Assembly: GCA_002451215.1 (NCBI GenBank)
Contig: DKBM01000108.1
Location: 1-8,461 of the forward strand
Direction of reading: 5' to 3'
Length of the DNA: 8,461 bases
Origin: SM1-46 sp002451215
Lineage (GTDB): Bacteria; Pseudomonadota; Gammaproteobacteria; Acidiferrobacterales; Sulfurifustaceae
Part shown: positions 6,597 to 8,461 of the stretch, piece by piece
Numbering within the stretch: the first letter of the stretch is position 1
Layout of the letters: each line of letters begins with the position of its first letter
Made by a program: the position numbers and the translations under genes
Notes under the pieces: generated by a model
Database searches by the model: none
What the model was told of the DNA's origin: nothing
The model's input: the letters and a program-made list of their open reading frames with translations, nothing else

Positions 6597-7896
6597 AGTA
6601 GAAGCCATCGGTGCGATCACTATCTGGCAGAAGCTGGCGGCCCGGCCCCCGCGCGACGCCTGCCGAGAGGGCAAGCGGCAGTACTTCGGCATCAGCATGG
6701 GCAGAGAGGAATTGCTCGATGGGTTGCTCATTCTCAACGGGAAGCACCGAACAGGTCACATACAAGAGCTTACCGCCGCGGTTCAGCAAGGGCCACACGC
6801 GAGCGAGCATTTGGCCTTGGGTTGCCGCCAGCATCGCAAGATCTTCCGGTTGCCGACGCAACTTGATGTCGGGGTGACGGCGAATTACCCCGGTGGCTGA
6901 GCACGGCGCGTCGAGAAGGATTCGGTCGAAGGGTTGCTGGTCCCACCAGGCGGAGGGTTCGGTCGCGTTGCCACGCACCACACGCGCTTTGAGGCCAAGG
7001 CGTTGCAGATTCTGGTGCAATCGCGTCAGTCGCTCGGCGTCCACATCGACCGCGACAACCTCTCCCGGCGCGGGAATGGATTCAAGCAGATGAGCAGTTT
7101 TTCCACCGGGCGCCGCGCACAAATCGAGCACTCGTTGTCCCGCCTGAACATCGAGCAGCGGCGCAGCCAGCTGGGCAGCTTCATCCTGGACCGAAACCAA
7201 TCCCTCGGCAAAGCCTGGCAGCTGGTCAACCGGCAGTGGCGCTTGCAGCACGATGCCACTCGGTGCCAGCGTTGTGGGCAGAGCGCCAACGCCGCGCTCG
7301 GCGAGGCGCGCGAGGTAGTCATCACGGGATACACGCGCGCCGTTCACTCGTAACGTCATCGGTGGGCGCTCGTTGTTCGCCGCCGCAATCGACTCCCACC
7401 GCTCGGGGTACGCTGCCTGCAGCGCCGCCAGCAACCATGCCGGATGGCTTAGCCGCGCGGCAGTGCTCCGGGCGATAGCGGCCTCGAGCGACTCGCGTTG
7501 GCGCAGGTAGCTGCGTAGGCAGGCATTTAGCAGGCCGCGCGCCCAGTCCTTGCCAAGAATCCTGACCGCGCGCACGGTCTCGTCCACGGCGGCGTGCGGC
7601 GCGGTACGCATATGACGCAGCTGATATAGCCCGCCGAGCAACAAGGCATGCACGTCGGCGTCGCGCGGTTTAAGTGGCTCGCGCAGCAGTTGAGTGGCGA
7701 TTGCATCAAGCGCGTGATACCAACGCAAAGTGCCGTAGGCGACTTCTTGGACGAGCGGCCGAATAGAGTCGCTGTCGCCTTGAGCCAAAACCTGTGCGAG
7801 GGCTTCATCGAGATAGCGTCGCTGCCGCGCAACTTCCGTGACGACGCGCGCGGCGGCGGCACGTGCGGCAGCAGCAGCGCCGTCAGTCGGCGCCAT
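6571..7896 (-). CDS. rsmB: 16S rRNA (cytosine(967)-C(5))-methyltransferase RsmB
   Basis: RsmB (Sun/Fmu) uses S-adenosylmethionine to make m5C967 in 16S rRNA. The 441-residue product (E. coli about 429) has an N-terminal NusB-like RNA-binding domain (about 8-140; EVAYGTLRWY 51-60, ALLLGGLYQLRHM 84-96). The Rossmann methyltransferase domain follows, with SVQDEAAQL (235-243), SAM-binding DLCAAPGGKTAHL (258-270), DAPCSATG (329-336, release Cys332), TCSVLPVENE (381-390, nucleophile Cys382) and the ending SDRTDGFYYA (426-435). All catalytic residues are present. An in-frame open stretch extends upstream to 7986, but the Met at 7896 aligns with the normal N-terminus. It leaves a typical 14-bp overlap with the fmt stop. 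No strong Shine-Dalgarno sequence is seen, so translation is probably coupled to fmt. Confidence 0.96.
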   Translation of the reverse strand: MAPTDGAAAAARAAAARVVTEVARQRRYLDEALAQVLAQGDSDSIRPLVQEVAYGTLRWYHALDAIATQLLREPLKPRDADVHALLLGGLYQLRHMRTAPHAAVDETVRAVRILGKDWARGLLNACLRSYLRQRESLEAAIARSTAARLSHPAWLLAALQAAYPERWESIAAANNERPPMTLRVNGARVSRDDYLARLAERGVGALPTTLAPSGIVLQAPLPVDQLPGFAEGLVSVQDEAAQLAAPLLDVQAGQRVLDLCAAPGGKTAHLLESIPAPGEVVAVDVDAERLTRLHQNLQRLGLKARVVRGNATEPSAWWDQQPFDRILLDAPCSATGVIRRHPDIKLRRQPEDLAMLAATQGQMLARVWPLLNRGGKLLYVTCSVLPVENEQPIEQFLSAHADAEVLPLALSAGVARGPGRQLLPDSDRTDGFYYACIAKRA

Positions 7897-8461
7897 GGTT
7901 AGTGCCGAGCCGATCGCCGGCGCGAAGCCGGTGTCCATTGAGAAACTCGGCGGCCGACAAGGGTTTGCCGCCTTCGGCCTGGACACGGGTAAGAATCAGC
8001 GTGCCATTGCCGCAGGCGACGTTGATGCCGTTGGCGTCCGCCGAGACGATGGTGCCCGGGTTTGCGCTGCGATTGTCGGCGCTGCTGTGCGCCTCCCAGA
8101 CACGAAGACCACGCCCTGCCATACGGGTGTTCGCAACCGGCCACGGATTGAAGGCGCGCACCCGTCGTGCCAATACAGCAGCCGGTTGCGTCCAGTCGAT
8201 GACGCCCTCTTCCTTTCTTAGCTTGCGCGCGTAACAGGCAAGCGCGTTGTCCTGTGTTTCCGGCGAAAGCGCGCTGCGCTCAAGACGCTCGAGCGCTTCA
8301 ATGAGCGCGCCAGCGCCCAATACGGACAAACGATCGTGCAAGGTGGCGGCGGTGTCACTTTCGCTGATGGGCGTCTCGCGTTTGAGCAACATCGGACCCG
8401 TATCCAGACCCGCATCCATCTGCATGATGGTTACGCCCGTCACGGAGTCGCCTGCTTCGAG
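7883..8461 (-). CDS. fmt: Methionyl-tRNA formyltransferase (3' part; start lies beyond the right edge)
   Basis: Fmt formylates Met-tRNAfMet with 10-formyl-tetrahydrofolate for bacterial translation initiation. The 192 residues present are the C-terminal part of a roughly 310-320-residue enzyme. They begin in the catalytic domain just before TGVTIMQMDAGLDTGPML, the motif near the end of the formyltransferase fold. Next is the linker with YARKLRKEEGVIDW, and then the C-terminal tRNA-binding OB-like domain with RRVRAFNPWPVA and a final GDRLG. The reading frame stays open to base 8461, so the GTG at 8443 is an internal Val, not a start. The catalytic Asn-His-Asp region is outside the window. It is the first gene seen of the leftward operon, and def is the usual upstream neighbour in other genomes. 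The stop overlaps the rsmB start. Confidence 0.96.
   Translation of the reverse strand, partial: LEAGDSVTGVTIMQMDAGLDTGPMLLKRETPISESDTAATLHDRLSVLGAGALIEALERLERSALSPETQDNALACYARKLRKEEGVIDWTQPAAVLARRVRAFNPWPVANTRMAGRGLRVWEAHSSADNRSANPGTIVSADANGINVACGNGTLILTRVQAEGGKPLSAAEFLNGHRLRAGDRLGTNHGAD

Noticed and set aside
6597..6737. Longer start for the DUF4390 protein
   Set aside because: The added residues lie inside the rsmB coding region and would bury the signal peptide behind a long polar leader.
7897..7986. N-terminal extension of rsmB by 30 residues
   Set aside because: It would add a 90-base overlap inside fmt with no family-like sequence. The Met at 7896 matches the usual RsmB N-terminus.
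8441..8443. GTG as a start for a short fmt-like gene
   Set aside because: The frame continues to the window edge with Fmt-like sequence, so this is an internal Val of a gene cut by the window.

Overview
The window is about 64% GC by eye, is almost fully coding, and has a housekeeping layout typical of a gammaproteobacterium. The block fmt - rsmB - DUF4390 - ntrY-like kinase - ntrX-like regulator is a gene order I recognise from gammaproteobacteria (xanthomonad, steroidobacter and purple-sulfur relatives). The two acyltransferases resemble pairs seen in beta- and gammaproteobacteria. I cannot name a genus. I see no rRNA, tRNA, CRISPR array, insertion sequence or clear horizontal-transfer signal.

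Left part (1-1983, + strand): two tandem membrane-associated acyltransferases of the LpxL/LpxM (HtrB) superfamily overlap by 8 bp. They are probably co-transcribed. Both keep the family's overall motifs, but both have lost the acidic residue of the His-X4-Asp/Glu catalytic motif (Asn in the first, Gly in the second).

Right part (1997-8461, - strand): six genes are packed head to tail, read from the right edge. They are fmt (3' part only), rsmB, an exported DUF4390 protein, an NtrY-type membrane sensor kinase, an NtrX-type response regulator and a 103-residue TPR protein. Four successive junctions overlap (14, 26, 28 and 4 bp) and the last has an 18-bp gap with a good Shine-Dalgarno sequence. 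This is one operon whose promoter lies outside the window. Its first two genes serve translation (initiator tRNA formylation, 16S rRNA m5C967). The rest are envelope/signalling genes, with NtrY presumably phosphorylating NtrX at Asp69.

The two units converge at about 1984-1996 with only 13 bp between stop codons and no recognisable terminator.

The points most worth a second look are the catalytic-acid loss in both acyltransferases, and an NtrX whose AAA+ domain lacks GAFTGA and has Asn in place of the Walker B Asp. The second predicts sigma54-independent action. I found no wholly new system.
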